Shown one piece after another: positions 47,311 to 59,000 of a stretch of 64,000 nt of DNA. The DNA comes from Brasenia schreberi (Eukaryota; Streptophyta; Magnoliopsida; Nymphaeales; Cabombaceae), in assembly GCA_036023115.1 (NCBI GenBank), contig JAYKKT010000089.1, forward strand, positions 8,647,501 through 8,711,500, in the 5' to 3' direction. Under the pieces are notes generated by a model that was given only the letters and a program-made list of their open reading frames with translations, was not told the DNA's origin and made no database searches. Made by a program: the position numbers and the translations under genes. Position 1 is the stretch's first letter; each line of letters starts with the position of its first letter.

Positions 47311-48087
47311 TTAAATGTTTTGATGATCTACTGAGTCACAATCATTATCTTCTTCTAGCTCAAAAACATCTTGGGGAATAAAAGGTTCCGAATTTTCTTT
47401 GGATTTGGACTCATAATATATGTCATGTTCAAAGAATTTTACATCCTTGGACACATACAATTTGTCTTCCATAGGATCAAAACACCTATACCCCTTTTTG
47501 TCAATTCCATAACCAAGGAAGACACATTCAATAGCTCTAGGTGACAATTTATCATTCTTGTCTGTATACACAAAACATCTACATCCAAAAACCCTAAGTC
47601 TTTCATAATATGGAGGGATGTTATACAATTTTTCGAAAGGTGAAGTGTTCTCAAGGTTAGATGAAGGCATTCTATTTATAAGATATATGGCGGTAAGAGT
47701 GGCTTCGACTCATAAGAATTTAGGAACCTTACTAGAAATTAACATAGTTCGACAAGTTTCAATATGTCTATGTTTTCATTCTGCTAGCCCATTTTGTTGA
47801 GGTGTTTTAGTGCATGATTTTTGGTGAATAATACCATTAGTTTCAATAAATTTCTGAAATTCATTAGACATGTACTCTCCTCCCGAATCGAATCTAAAGA
47901 TTTTAATGATTGCTCCAAATTGGTTTTTGATCATGTTACAAAATACTACAAAATTTTCAAATACTTCGGATTTGTGTTTTAAGAGATATATCCATGTAAA
48001 ATGAGTAAAGTCATCCATAAAAATCACATAGTATTGCAATCCTCCTTTAGAAACAACGGGCGCAGGGCCCCAAACATCAGAAGACAA
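47311..48087 (-). pseudogene. Copia P integrase
   Basis: Two open pieces. 47776-48087 has WGPAPVVSKGGLQYYVIFMD, DSGGEYMSNEF and TPQQNGLAE (the core with DDE residues). 47311-47670 has MPSSNLEN, LRVFGCRCFVY, LGYGIDKKGYRCF and the acidic tail. A stop lies between them. Confidence 0.88.
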
Positions 48088-48680
48088 TCTTTACATTCAA
48101 AATTTTTCTCTCTAATGCTTTTCATCAAAGGAATGTTACACAATTTTTGAGAGTCCAAGTGTCCAAGTCTTTTATGCCATAGCGTAGCATCTTGGGTTAT
48201 GTTACAAAAACCCGAATTTGGCATAATAAGATAGTCCATTTTGTATAGTCCACTTTCTCTATGGCCTTGACCAATCACCTTCTTCGATAGGTGATCCTGC
48301 ACCACACAATGTTTGGATGAGAAAGTGACTATACAATTATTATCACATATTTGAGCAACGGAGAGTAGATTTAAATTTAGTTTAGGTATGAAACTTACAT
48401 TTTGAATTTTAAAGTCTTGTTTTTCAAGGTTTCCTAATTTTTTTATTTGGAGTTTTGTTCCATCGGCCGTAAACACATGCTTTCCAATGGTTTCATAAGA
48501 ATTAACCAAAGAATCTTCACTATGTGTCATATAAAAAGATGCACCGGAATCTAAAAGCAAAGACATACCTTGCGAAGTAGATAGAGCATTTCCGGAGATG
48601 CTCGCTTTTTCTTTAAAAATTTCTTCTATATACGCTTTTATGTTGTTGGGTACGACACCTCCTTCTTCCACGGCTCCCAC
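48024..48680 (-). pseudogene. Copia P protease and gag-pre-integrase
   Basis: Protease LLLDSGASFYMTHSED and FTADGTKLQIK, then ATLWHKRLGHLDSQKL of the gag-pre-integrase domain, then frameshift into integrase around FECKDC. Confidence 0.88.
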
Positions 48681-48736
48681 GTTTCCACCCCTTTTCCGAA
48701 GTAGAGGACAAGTGGTTTTAATATGTCCACTTCATT

Positions 48737-49596
48737 TCAATAATGGCAAATTGTATCCTTGTTAGGCCATGGTCCCGTGGGCTTCTTGAATGTGCCGTCA
48801 TTGTTCTTGGTATGTGGAGGCTTGTAAGTCTTCAAATTTGCTCCAAGTCTTGATGCGGCAAGTACGGCTTCTTTGGCAACATGCATGTTTTTCCATCTTG
48901 TTTCTTCTATAACAAGATCAACAAGAAAGGTGTCTCCTCTAGGTCTAGGTTTCCTATGTATAAGGCTTGATCTAATCTTTTCAAATTCGTCTCTTAAACC
49001 GCGCATAAACAAGAAAAAATATTGATTTTCCAAAAATTCTTGAAATTCATCTAATTTGTGAAGTTTTCCAAATTTGTCAAAACTCTTTAATTGAGTCCAA
49101 AGTTCGAAAATTCATTGTGATAATTCCTAATGCTTAGGTTCCCTTATTTGAGCATAATCATTCTTTCCATAAGATCAATTTGAAAGACAAAATCATCTTG
49201 AGAATGAAGCTTTTTCAAATATTCTCACGTTTCGAATGCATTTTCAAAAGTATTAATCCGATTTCTAAGTTTTTCATCCACATTTTGACAAATGATACAT
49301 GTGATTTTTGCATTCATTTTTTTCCATAATTTCGAGTCGGTTTTGAATTTCTCACGTGCTTTGATGATTTCATCATCATTCAAGCCATCAATGTCCAAAA
49401 TTGGTTCTTTTATAGTCCCATCAATGTAATCCCAAAAATCTTTTGATAAGAAATATTTTTTGATTGTTCTAGCCCAACTTTGATAACTTTTTGGGTCTAG
49501 AATACATCTAAAGGACTCATTTTTGCCTTCCATTTGTGCAAAAAATGAATATTTGGGACTAACCTCAAGTTTAATGCAAATCTTCAATTTTCGCAC
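48737..49596 (-). pseudogene. Copia P gag
   Basis: 49225-49596 reads MEGKNESFRCILDPKSYQSW and DFWDYIDGTIKEP. A frameshifted middle part leads to 48737-49033 (FFLFMRGLRDEFEKIRSSLI) and DTICHYC-like remains of a zinc knuckle at the 3' end. Confidence 0.85.
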
Positions 49597-49650
49597 TTAT
49601 GGCACGCTTCCCGATGCACTCGTTTTCTTCAATCCGAGGCTCTGATACTA

Positions 49651-50021
49651 TGTAAATATTTGTCGATAATCAAAGGTTGATGTAGCATGAAGCAATATAA
49701 GTCGCCAAGAGTCAAATGACATTCACTCACGAATGTATCTTCAAGAATGACTAACAAGAGCGAAAGCATACACAAAACCAATCAAGAAGCAGTGCAAGAC
49801 TACATAAATCTTATTCATGAAGTGGTGTCTTATTTATAGACATTACAAGGTTTATGAGTGTTAAGAAGAAATGAAAGAAAACAAGAAGCAAGAAGCTGGC
49901 TACTGTGCACAGTAGCCCAACGGCTATTCAACTAGCCGTTGGAGGCCAACTGCCTCCAACAGCTAGTTGGACTCCAGCTTCAAACACGGGTCCCAGTGGC
50001 CCGTACCTATTACACTTAACA
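49651..50021 (-). repeat. 5' LTR of copia P
   Basis: 371 bp. On the minus strand it runs TGTTAAGTG … ATTTACA and is followed by the PBS. One copy of the CCAACGGCTA/TAGCCGTTGG hairpin. Confidence 0.92.
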
Positions 50022-50026
50022 ATATG

Positions 50027-50930
50027 ATCTTATTGAGAAAATTAGAAGATGCAGACAGGGAGACGGATTTGTTAGTGAATATTATGTAGAACTCAGAGGC
50101 TTCTGGGAAGAGCTACAACTTTATACCAAGACAAAATGTCAAAATTATACCCAAGAGCGAAACGAAGAGTACGAAGAGAGAAAAGTGTTTGATCTTCTAT
50201 GGGATACTTCTTCAGAATATGAAGCAGTAAAAAACAACATTCTAAGCAGAGAAAAACTACCATCCCTAAGCACGGTGTATTCGGTATTACTCCGGGAGGA
50301 AGATAGAAAACATTTAGAGAAGGAGACAAAAATCAATATAAAAACTATTGCATTTATGAGAAGAAATACATCAAATTCTTCATTTTCCCGTGGTAGAGGA
50401 GGTTATCGACGTGGTAGAGGCAGATTTGCATTTACTCCTGAAGAAAAAGCAAAATTAACGTGCTCTCACTGTGGAAAATCACGACATACAAAGGAGACAT
50501 GTTGGAAATTAGTTGGTAGACTAACTCACTTTCAGAATAGACCAAACAATGCATATTTCACCAGTGATCAGAATAGTGCAAGTTCATTAGCAGAAATGAA
50601 CAAGGAGATAGAGTTGCTCAAGGTTAAGTTGGTTGATTCACATGCCCCATCTATATCCTCCAATAATGATTCTCAAGCAACCATGGCATATCCTTTCTCA
50701 TTCTTAGTTAAGGGTAATTTAAACACTTCTCATTATCAGATATGGGTTATTGATTCTGAGGCAACCGATCATATGATCAGTAGAAAGGAATTTTTTGATA
50801 GTTATGAGTAGACTTGTGAACAAGGTAATATTCGATTGGCAGATAGCTCACACACCCCTTTAGTGGGAAAAAGAAACATTACTACTTCTTTTGGTGTATT
50901 AAAAGATGTTTTACATGTTCCCAATATAAA
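50027..50930 (+). pseudogene. Copia O gag C-terminus and protease
   Basis: Continues gag after the copia P insertion. The open frame 50185-50811 covers the basic FSRGRGGYRRGRGR stretch, a CCHC knuckle CSHCGKSRHTKETCW and the protease start WVIDSEATDHM (Gly of DSGA changed to Glu). A stop follows at 50810, then RLADSSHTPL in frame. Interrupted at 50930 by the RTE insertion. Confidence 0.85.
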
Positions 50931-52155
50931 ACAACAACAACAACTAAGCCTTTTCCCATACTAGACGGGGTCGGCTACATGGATTCTTTGTTTCCACATA
51001 TCCCTATCGTGTGTCATGTTAGCAATTAACTCCCAATAAGCTAGATCATTCTTTATTGTTTCTTTCCAACACTTTTGTGGTCGTCCTCTACCTCTTTTAA
51101 TACTTTCCAAATTTAGTTTTTCTAACCTTCTTACAGGTTCTTCTTTTGATCTTCTTTCTATATGTCCAAACCATCTTAAACGATGTTCTCTCATTTTATC
51201 CTCTATTGGTGCCACTCCTAATTTGTTTCTAATAACCTCGTTATGTAGACGGTCTTTTCTTGTATGACCACTCATCCATCTCAACATCTTCATTTCTGTC
51301 ACAGACATCTTTTGTACATGTTGATGATTAACTGCCCAACACTCAGAACCATAAAACATGGCAGGCCTAATTATTGCTCTATAATATTTACCTTTTAATT
51401 TTAATGGTATCTTCTTATCACAAAGAATACCTGATGCTCCTCTCCATTTTAACCAACCAGCATTAATTCTATGTGTAACATCTCCATCAATTCTTCCATC
51501 ACTTTGAAAAATTGACCCTAGGTATTTAAAACTTTCATTTTGGGGAATGCAATGTGTGCCAATTTTAATTTCTATGTCCTCTGAAGTAGCCAAATGATCA
51601 AACTTACATTCCATATATTCTGTCGTTGTTCTACTAAGTCAGAGGTCTTTGCTTTCTAATGTTTCTCTCCATAGTTCCAATTTTCTATTAACTTTTTCCT
51701 TAGACTCCTCCACTAATACAATGTTATCTGCAAATAACATACACCAAGGTACTTCATCTTGAATATGTTTTGTTAACTCATCCATCACCATTATAAATAA
51801 GTATGGACTTAAAGTTGATCCTTGATGTAACCCAATATTAACTTCAAAGAAGTTTGTCGTTCCTTCATGAGTCCTCACACATGTTTTTGCACCATCATAC
51901 ATGTCTCTTATAAGGCTAATATATGTCAATGGGATACCTCTTTTTTCCAAAGTTCTCCAAAGAACCTCCCTCGGTACCCTATCATAAGCTTTTTCTAGAT
52001 CAATAAATATCATGTGAAGGTCTTTCTTTTTTGCTCTAAAATGTTCCATAAGACGTCTCAAAAGGTGAATCGCTTCAATAGTAGATCTGCCTGGCATAAA
52101 TCCAAATTGGTTCTCTGTTGTACTTGATACTTGTCTTAACCTACATTCGACAATT
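50931..52155 (-). mobile_element. RTE-clade LINE, 5'-truncated, inserted in copia O
   Basis: Minus strand, ending in a (TTG)n-type tail at 50931-50945 (AACAACAACAAC on plus). Two open pieces in different frames. 51639-52097 is the RT domain: [45 protein letters not shown] and a catalytic box reading FADN in place of FADD. 50961-51614 is the C-terminal region: FKYLGSIFQSDG, GSECWAVNHQHV, MLRWMSGHTRKD, RWFGHIERR, GRGRPQKCW. Endonuclease and the first RT motifs are missing. The least decayed RTE of the window. Confidence 0.93.
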
Positions 52156-54923
52156 CTTTATCAGTTAATTTATTATCAGTCTTTGCCTTAACTCAGTATC
52201 TGAAATGTCGTATAGTTTTTTACTCTACTAGATGTGTATTTCAGGAACTGAGGACGGAAACGATCTTTGGTCAGGGTAGTGTGAGGAGAAGCCTTTATTT
52301 CTGTGAAGAAAATAAGGAAGCGGCTATGCAGTCTATTATTATTACAGAATAACAGAAGGATATACTCCGTTGGCATCAAAGATTAGGACATTTACCTTTA
52401 TCTAAACTTAGGATACTATTGCCTGAATTTAGTCTGTGTATTAATTTGAATTTAAATTGTGAAACTTGCTAGAAGGCAAAACATTATCGTACTTCATTTC
52501 CTTTGAGTGAAGAAAAATCATCTATTCCTTTTGAAATTATGAATTCTGATATTTGGGGTCCTTGTTCGACTATTTCTCTGCATGGATATAAGTGCTTTAT
52601 ATCTTTCATAGCCAAATTTACAATGATATATCGCATGAAAACAAAAGATGAAGTGAAAAATATTCTACCTATTTACTGTTAGTTTGTGCGTACTCAATTT
52701 CAGTGTACTATTACAGTATTTCGCAGTGATAATGATGGAGAGTTTATGTCTCAATCACTTCATTCATACTTTATAGATCAAACTTCATGTGCTTATTCTC
52801 CTCAACAAAAATGGTCTATCTGAAAAGAAGAATAGACATATTCTAGAAGTGGTTAGGACCCTTCTTTGGGTGTAATGCTGCTAAATACTATTGGAGTGAA
52901 GCAATTTTAACAGTAGTTTTTCTCATAAACTGCATGCCAAGCAGAATTCTTAATAGCAATACTCCATTTCACTCACTATGTCCTCACCAAAAGCAATTTC
53001 ATTTACTTCCCAGAGTCTTTGGATGTACCTGTTTTATTCATTTTTATCATGACTTGAGAGATAAATTAGATGCAAGATCAATTAAATGCATTTTCTTCAG
53101 ATACTACTCTACTCAGAAAGGTTATAAGTGTTATGATCCTCTCAGAAGAAAATTATACATTACTTTAAATGTTACATTCCATGAAGATATACCATTCTAT
53201 AATTTGCAGGAATATCCTTGATCAGAAGTTCTCTCTCCAAATGTAATACCTATTCCTCCGATTGAAAATCAGTTAGAAAAGGAAAACGAGAAGTGGCAAA
53301 ATACTCAGTACAGAAATTGGTGTCATACTCTAACTATCCCAGAGAATATTAGTTGTTAATGATGAATACAAACTCTACTCCTGTTCCAAAAACATTCGAA
53401 GAAGCAGAACAACAACCAGAATGGAAGAAAGCTATGGAAGAATAAATTATTGCACTAGTTCGAAATAAAACTTGGGAACTGGTGGACTTACCATCAGGAA
53501 GGAAAACAGTAGGTTGCAAATGGGTTTTTTCAGTAAAGTATAAAGTTGATGGCAATATTGAAAGATACAAAGCCAGATTAGTAGCTAAAGGTTACAGTCA
53601 GTCATATGGCATCGACTACATTGAAACATTTGCTCCAGTAGCAAAAATGAATACAATCAGAATTATTTTAAGTGTGACAATCAATAAAGGATGGGAGTTA
53701 TGGCAATTGGATGTCAAGAATGCCTTCCTTCAGGGAGATCTTACGGAAGACTATTTATATGGATTTAACTCCTGGAAATCTTCAGAAACAAAAGCAGGAT
53801 AAAGTATGTAAATTGAAGAAATCGATCTATGGCTTAACAATCTCCACGAGCATGGTTCGAAAAATTTAGTGATGGCATTATGAGATTGGGCTTCAGAAAG
53901 TGTGTGAGTGATCATACACTCTTTATCAAGCACGGTCATAAAACTGTCATGCTTTTGGTCTACGTGGATGATATAATTATTACAGGTGATGATACAGATG
54001 GCATAGTTGATTTAAAGAGAAGATTAAATACATAGTTTGACTTGAAGGACCTGGGCATATTACATTATTTCCAGGGAATAGAAGTGATTCATAAGAATGA
54101 TTGTTTATTTCTAAGTCAAAGAAAATACATTCTTGACTTACTAAAAGAAACTAAAATGAAAGATTATAGAATATGTTCTACTCTCATGAAAACTCCAAGA
54201 GAAGAAAATAATACGTCTACAGAACCATATGAAGATGTGAGCAAGTACCAGAGATTAGTAGGCAAATTGATATACATAACTATAACTCGACCTGACATCA
54301 GTTTCACAGTTGGATATGTTAGTAGGTGGATGCATTGTCCGTCCAAACATCATATGAGCACTGTATTTCATATTATCAGATACTTAAAATCCTCATTAAC
54401 CTATGGGTTACTATATGCTCCACACTCGTCAATTAATTTAGAAATTTATTCAGATGCTGACTGGGCAGGCTCCAAAACTGATAGAAAGTCTACCTCGGGC
54501 TATATAGTATGTTTAGATAGAAATATAGTGTCATGAAAAAGTAAGAAGCGATCGGTGGTGGCCAGATCAAGTGCAGAAGCAGAGTATCGTGCCATTGCTC
54601 TTGGAATGTGTGAAGGCCTATGGATTATATCACTTCTAAAGGAGATTGGTCTCAAAGGAAATATTTCGATTAACTTCCTTACAGATAGTAAAGTGGTCCT
54701 CCAAATAGCCTTGAATCCTTTATTCCATGAAAGGACCAAACACAGAAATTTATTGCCACTTTATCAGAGAGAAGATTTCTCAAGGTATTTTCAACCCTGG
54801 TTCATATACGCTCAGAAGATCCACTGACAGATATCCTCACTAAACCAGTATCAGTAAATGGGCTTAAAAAAACTCTTACCAAGATCGGAATTACAAGCCT
54901 TCAAGACTCAACTTGAGGGGGCA
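52156..54923 (+). pseudogene. Copia O integrase, RT and RNase H
   Basis: Heavily broken pol. Gag-pre-integrase RLGHLPLSKLR-like (near 52380), integrase (SDNDGEFMSQS near 52720, NGLSEKKNRHILEVVRTLL near 52820, open C-terminus 52934-53221), RT (open 53482-53802: [24 protein letters not shown]; then YVDDIIITGD near 53960) and RNase H (open 54042-54536: FQGIEVIHKND, SDADWAGSKTDRKSTSGY; then RSSAEAEYRAIA near 54580). Ends LTKPV before the polypurine tract ACTTGAGGGGG. Confidence 0.87.
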
Positions 54924-55278
54924 TGTTGGAGATTAAGTCTCGACTTAAACTCTTGTTTAAATCTTGTTCTTTCTTTTATGTTTTGAGTATACTGTGTATC
55001 TCAAATATGTTTAAGTGTTTGGGTCCCAATGAATCGGGTCAGATCCATTGGGAATCGGATCCTTTAATTAAGGACATTTGCGTCTTTTAAGTTAGATTAG
55101 GATTACTATAAATACTAGGTTTTGTAATTAGGTTTTGTGTCAGTTAGACTTAGAACAGAATAAAAGAAAAGGTGCAGACGGCTGCCAAGAAGGAGAGTCG
55201 TTGCTTCTCTGATTCAAGAATATTTTGATTTATCATTTTTCAATCTTCTTAAATTTGATTTTATGGATGAAATCATCA
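54924..55278 (+). repeat. 3' LTR of copia O
   Basis: 355 bp. Matches 43998-44343 along its length with scattered substitutions and a few short indels (GTTTAAGTG versus GTAGTG; TTAGACTTAGAAC versus TTAGAAC). Confidence 0.92.
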
Positions 55279-55366
55279 CTAGCATGGCACATGATAGGGT
55301 TGTATGGAAACAAAGAATCTATGTAGCCGACCCCATCTAGTATGGGAAAAGGCTTAGTTGTTGTTC
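55279..55366 (+). mobile_element. 3' end of the RTE split by copia O
   Basis: Begins with the duplicated target (CTAGC), continues ATGGCACATGATAGG in register with the RTE copy at 51010, and ends TAGTATGGGAAAAGGCTTAG plus TTGTTGTT. This proves that copia O entered an existing RTE. Confidence 0.9.
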
Positions 55367-55371
55367 TAAGG

Positions 55372-55735
55372 GGATTTTGATTTTGAAGCTGAAGGTGGTG
55401 ATTATCTTAAACAAGGAGGAGAAGATGAAGATTATTTAGTTGATCATGATGACAATATGTAAATATAATTCTTTTTTCAATTATGAAAGTTATAAAAAAA
55501 ATTATAAAGATGTACTGCTTAAATGCTTTATACATTGAAAATTGAATGGTGATTAATGAATATGTACTCAATTTATGCATTATATGAATTGTTTTTAATT
55601 TACGTGATTTTTCCTGAATTTTTGTGATCTTTTTAATTTTTTAGTATTGAAAAACGATTTGAGGCGATAAAATATGATACGTATCATGGATCAAAACGAT
55701 ACATTATATCATATGCATCGAACAACACTGGTTTA
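55372..55735 (+). mobile_element. hAT-like element, right end with transposase tail
   Basis: A frame GDFDFEAEGGDYLKQGGEDE… ends in a stop at 55460, an acidic C-terminus like those of plant hAT transposases. An AT-rich 3' part follows, and the terminus CGAACAACACTG at 55724-55735 is the inverse of 20977. The left part is missing, cut by the RTE end. Confidence 0.45.
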
Positions 55736-56049
55736 AAATTTTCTCTTAGGATTGAAAGTGAAGAATCCCATCCAATGCAATTCCATAAAGGTATCAGATT
55801 CACTTACCTGACCAATTAAAGATTAACCCCTAAAAGCCACTTCGAGAAGGAAGGTGCTTCTATACTATTGCTAGTACACTGTACATGTTTGGAATGTAGA
55901 ATGACCAAAACCAGATGTACCATTCAGCAAGGAAAACCAACATGGATCAAGGCCCACAAGTTTTTAGCAATTAGCACTTCCAATTTGTATTACTTACTCA
56001 CGAGTGAGGAAGTTCTCTTCACCGTCTACATTTCGATATTACGTATCGA
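55736..56049. other. Nothing recognised
   Basis: Intervening sequence between the hAT-like end and the next LTR. No repeat family or gene was recognised here. Confidence 0.4.
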
Positions 56050-59000
56050 GGTGAGGTATCCCTCGAGGTTTGTATAAGGGTGAGGTATCACTTCTTGTTG
56101 AGACTTTAGCACAAGGGTAGAGTGTTCTGTGTGTCCTGTGTGTGAAAAGTGCTCTATTTTGTAACGGTAGCAAGCACCTATGTGAAGCTTGTATACTTAG
56201 TGAAAAATCTCGGCTTTCGAGAATTTGGACGTAGACCCGCAGAGTGGGTTAATTAATTCGAACCCGGGATAAATACGTTGTGCTGCTTCTCTTTTCCCTA
56301 ATCTCTTTATTTTATACAATTTATTTTTATTGCACATTTATTTTATTGTTCTTTATTGTTTCTTTTCTTCTTCTCGTATTCCTTCTATGCGTTTATTTAT
56401 TAAACTTTTGATATTCATGTTAATTAAAAAGAGGTTTGTGCAAAAAAGTTTTAATACTCGAGTTCACCCCCCCTCTTAGTCTTGCGGAAGCCAGGCTTGG
56501 TAACAAGTAGAGTATGGAATGATTAGACTCTGTGTATAAAGAGAGCTTAGCGACTTCAAAGAGTATGTAAACTCTTGAGATGATTTTTGAAGGATCCTCC
56601 ATAAAACCGACCACCCTTCTTCAATGGGGATGGATTCTGGCATGTGGAAGGAAAAGATAAATCTCCATGAAGCTACCGATCTAGATGTTTGAGGATTCAA
56701 TGGGGATGGTTACGTATATTGGAAGGAAAGAATGAAAATCTTCATCGAAAGCTATTGATCTAGATGTTTGGGATCTTTGTCGAAAGCAGTACTTTTATAC
56801 CCACACATGAGGTTGATGAATTGTAAGGACCGAAACACCATGGAAAATAAATGGTACGATGAAGACAAAAGAAAAGTTCAATTTAATTTAAAAGCCTAAA
56901 AATATTATTACTACTTGCTTTGGGATATGATGAGTTTTTAAGAATTTCCAAAATTGTAAAAGCTATTTAAGAAATGTAGGATACTTTGCACGTTACCCGG
57001 CGAGGGTACTAGTGAAGTTAAGAGATCGAGAATAAATTCTCTAACTCGTGAATATGAATTATTCGAGAATGAACTAAGGAGAAAGCATTCGGGAAATGCA
57101 AAAGGGTTCACCCACATGTAGTTAATCATCTTGCATCATTAGGCAAAAGCTTTTCTAATGAAGATTTGATTAACAAAAGTTTTGAATGTCTTTGCGAGGA
57201 TTTGGCAACCCAAAGTGACGGCAATATCCGAATCGAGGATCTGTCCACAATAACTTTAGCTACCCTCTTTGGAAAACTTCATGAGCACGAGTTGGAGTTA
57301 GCGGTCAAGCCAAAGCGAAGCTGACAGATATCCGAATCAAAGGAATGTTGTCACAATGACTTTGCTTCTACTCTTTGAAAAACTTCACGAGCACACGAGT
57401 TGGAGTTAAAGCGAGATTAAGACGACGAAGAGAAACGTCGAAAAGGTGATAGCACTCAAAGCTGCTTCATCAACATTCGACAATGATGATGAAGAGAATG
57501 AAAAGTTCGAGAGAACATAAGAGGTAAGTGAAAGAAAAATGCGAGGTTTGTTGGTTAAAAGGTTTGGTAAATTTCTCGGGAAAAAGGAGACACAAAGAAG
57601 ACCTCAACTTCCCTCCAAAGAAAAGACTCACTTCAAGGCGAAGGAACTTCATCGACCCGACTTGCTTTATGAATGTAGCAAACCTGGTCACATGAAAATG
57701 GAGATGTCTGTTTATCAAAAGAAAAGAAGGAGAAGTTTGAAAAGAAACCCTTCAAAGAAAGAAAAAGAAAGAAAAGCCTACATAGCGTGGGATGAGAACG
57801 ACATAGACTCGGCGTGGCTCGGATAGCGAAGAGGCTCGACTATGTCTGTGACGAAAAGGAGATGAAGAAAGTGAAAACAAGGTAAGTTCTAATACTTTAT
57901 TGCCCAGTAATGACTCGGACAGCGAAGAGGCTCAACTATGTCTCATGGCAAAAGAGATGAAGAAAAAAAGTGAGGTACAGTTCTATTATTACCCTCTTTA
58001 TGATGAGTTACAAGATACTTTTGAGGAACTACATGAAGAAGATCTTTAAAACATACAAAAATTATTTCTTCATCTAGAAAACAATTTCTTCTTTAGAAAA
58101 TCAAATTATTGCTTTAAATAAAGAAATAGAAGAATTGAAAATTGAAAATGAAACTTTAGGAATCATTGATGCATGCACTGAAATCATTCTTCACTTACTT
58201 ACTACTTAGTCATCTTTGTTCTTCCATGTCATATACTTGAAAAAAGAAAACGAAGACCTAAAGAACACTCTCTACAAAAATTCACCTTTGGAAGGGATAA
58301 CATAAATATTTTATTAGGAAGACAAAAGAGTGGATTTTAGCCAAAAAAGTGTAGGCTATAATCCGAAAAATCAATAAAAACTGTCGATAAAGAATTTCTT
58401 TGTGCATTCTAGTATTTCAAGTAGTCCTTTTATTAAATGTTTTTACTTATGGAAGAAAAAAAGGACATAGTGCTTCAACATGTAATGTAAGGGAAAAATA
58501 TAAATACAAAAGTTGGAACGAAAATGGTTTGGGTTCCCAAAGGTCTTACTATACCCAAAAGCGACACACAAGATGATCAAGAAAGTTTGGGTACCAAAAG
58601 TTAAAAACTAAATTTGTGTTGTAGGTGTGGCAGAAAGCCAAGGAGTTCAAATTGGTATCTTGATATTTCGGTGCTCTAAGCAAAATGGCCAATTTGGGGA
58701 TGACTCTAAATTCACCATGCTCGTTTCCCGAAGAATCATGGACACGTCACTTACGAGCGATAACAACAAGGGTAAAATTCTTGGAATCAGCAAGTCGATA
58801 AGAATCCCAAACTCCTCTATTGAAAATGTCTTTGCTTGTTGAGGGTTTGAAACACAAACTTGCTTAGTATTAGTCAATTATGTGATAAAGGAAATAAAGT
58901 CATATTTGATTCAAGCCCATTGCATAATTGAAGATAAAAATGACAAGCATGTTAAATTCATTAAATTCATTGGTCATAGAGTAAACAACATCTATATGAT

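Larger units (their letters stand above)
45105..50021 (-). mobile_element. Ty1/copia element P, inserted in copia O
   Basis: Opposite strand to its host element. LTRs at 45105-45544 and 49651-50021. Perfect 5-bp target duplication ATATG (45100-45104, 50022-50026). Minus-strand order: PBS TAGTATCAGAGCC next to 49650, gag (49596 down to about 48737), protease (DSGASFYMTH near 48560), integrase, RT (about 47025-46105), RNase H (46153-45680), polypurine tract AGTTTGAGGGGGG at 45545. Frames are broken in gag, at the gag-pre-integrase/integrase junction (near 48087) and in RNase H, but large frames remain. It is the best preserved element in the window and must be younger than O. Confidence 0.95.
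43998..55278 (+). mobile_element. Ty1/copia element O, complete ends, nested inserts
   Basis: LTRs at 43998-44343 and 54924-55278 (TGTTGGAGAT … AAATCATCA). PBS TGGTATCACAGCC at 44344, polypurine tract before 54924. The 5-bp flanks CTAAC and CTAGC form a target duplication with one change inside an RTE copy. The internal order is gag, protease, integrase, RT, RNase H. It is interrupted by copia P (45105-50021, in gag) and an RTE (50931-52155, after protease). Without these it would be about 5.1 kb, a normal copia length. Many frame breaks; the protease motif reads DSEATDH and not DSGA. Confidence 0.93.

Noticed and set aside
44876..50811. Two separate copia gag genes
   Set aside because: The pieces at 44876-45104 and 50027-50811 are one gag split by copia P; the 5-bp target duplication ATATG marks the join.
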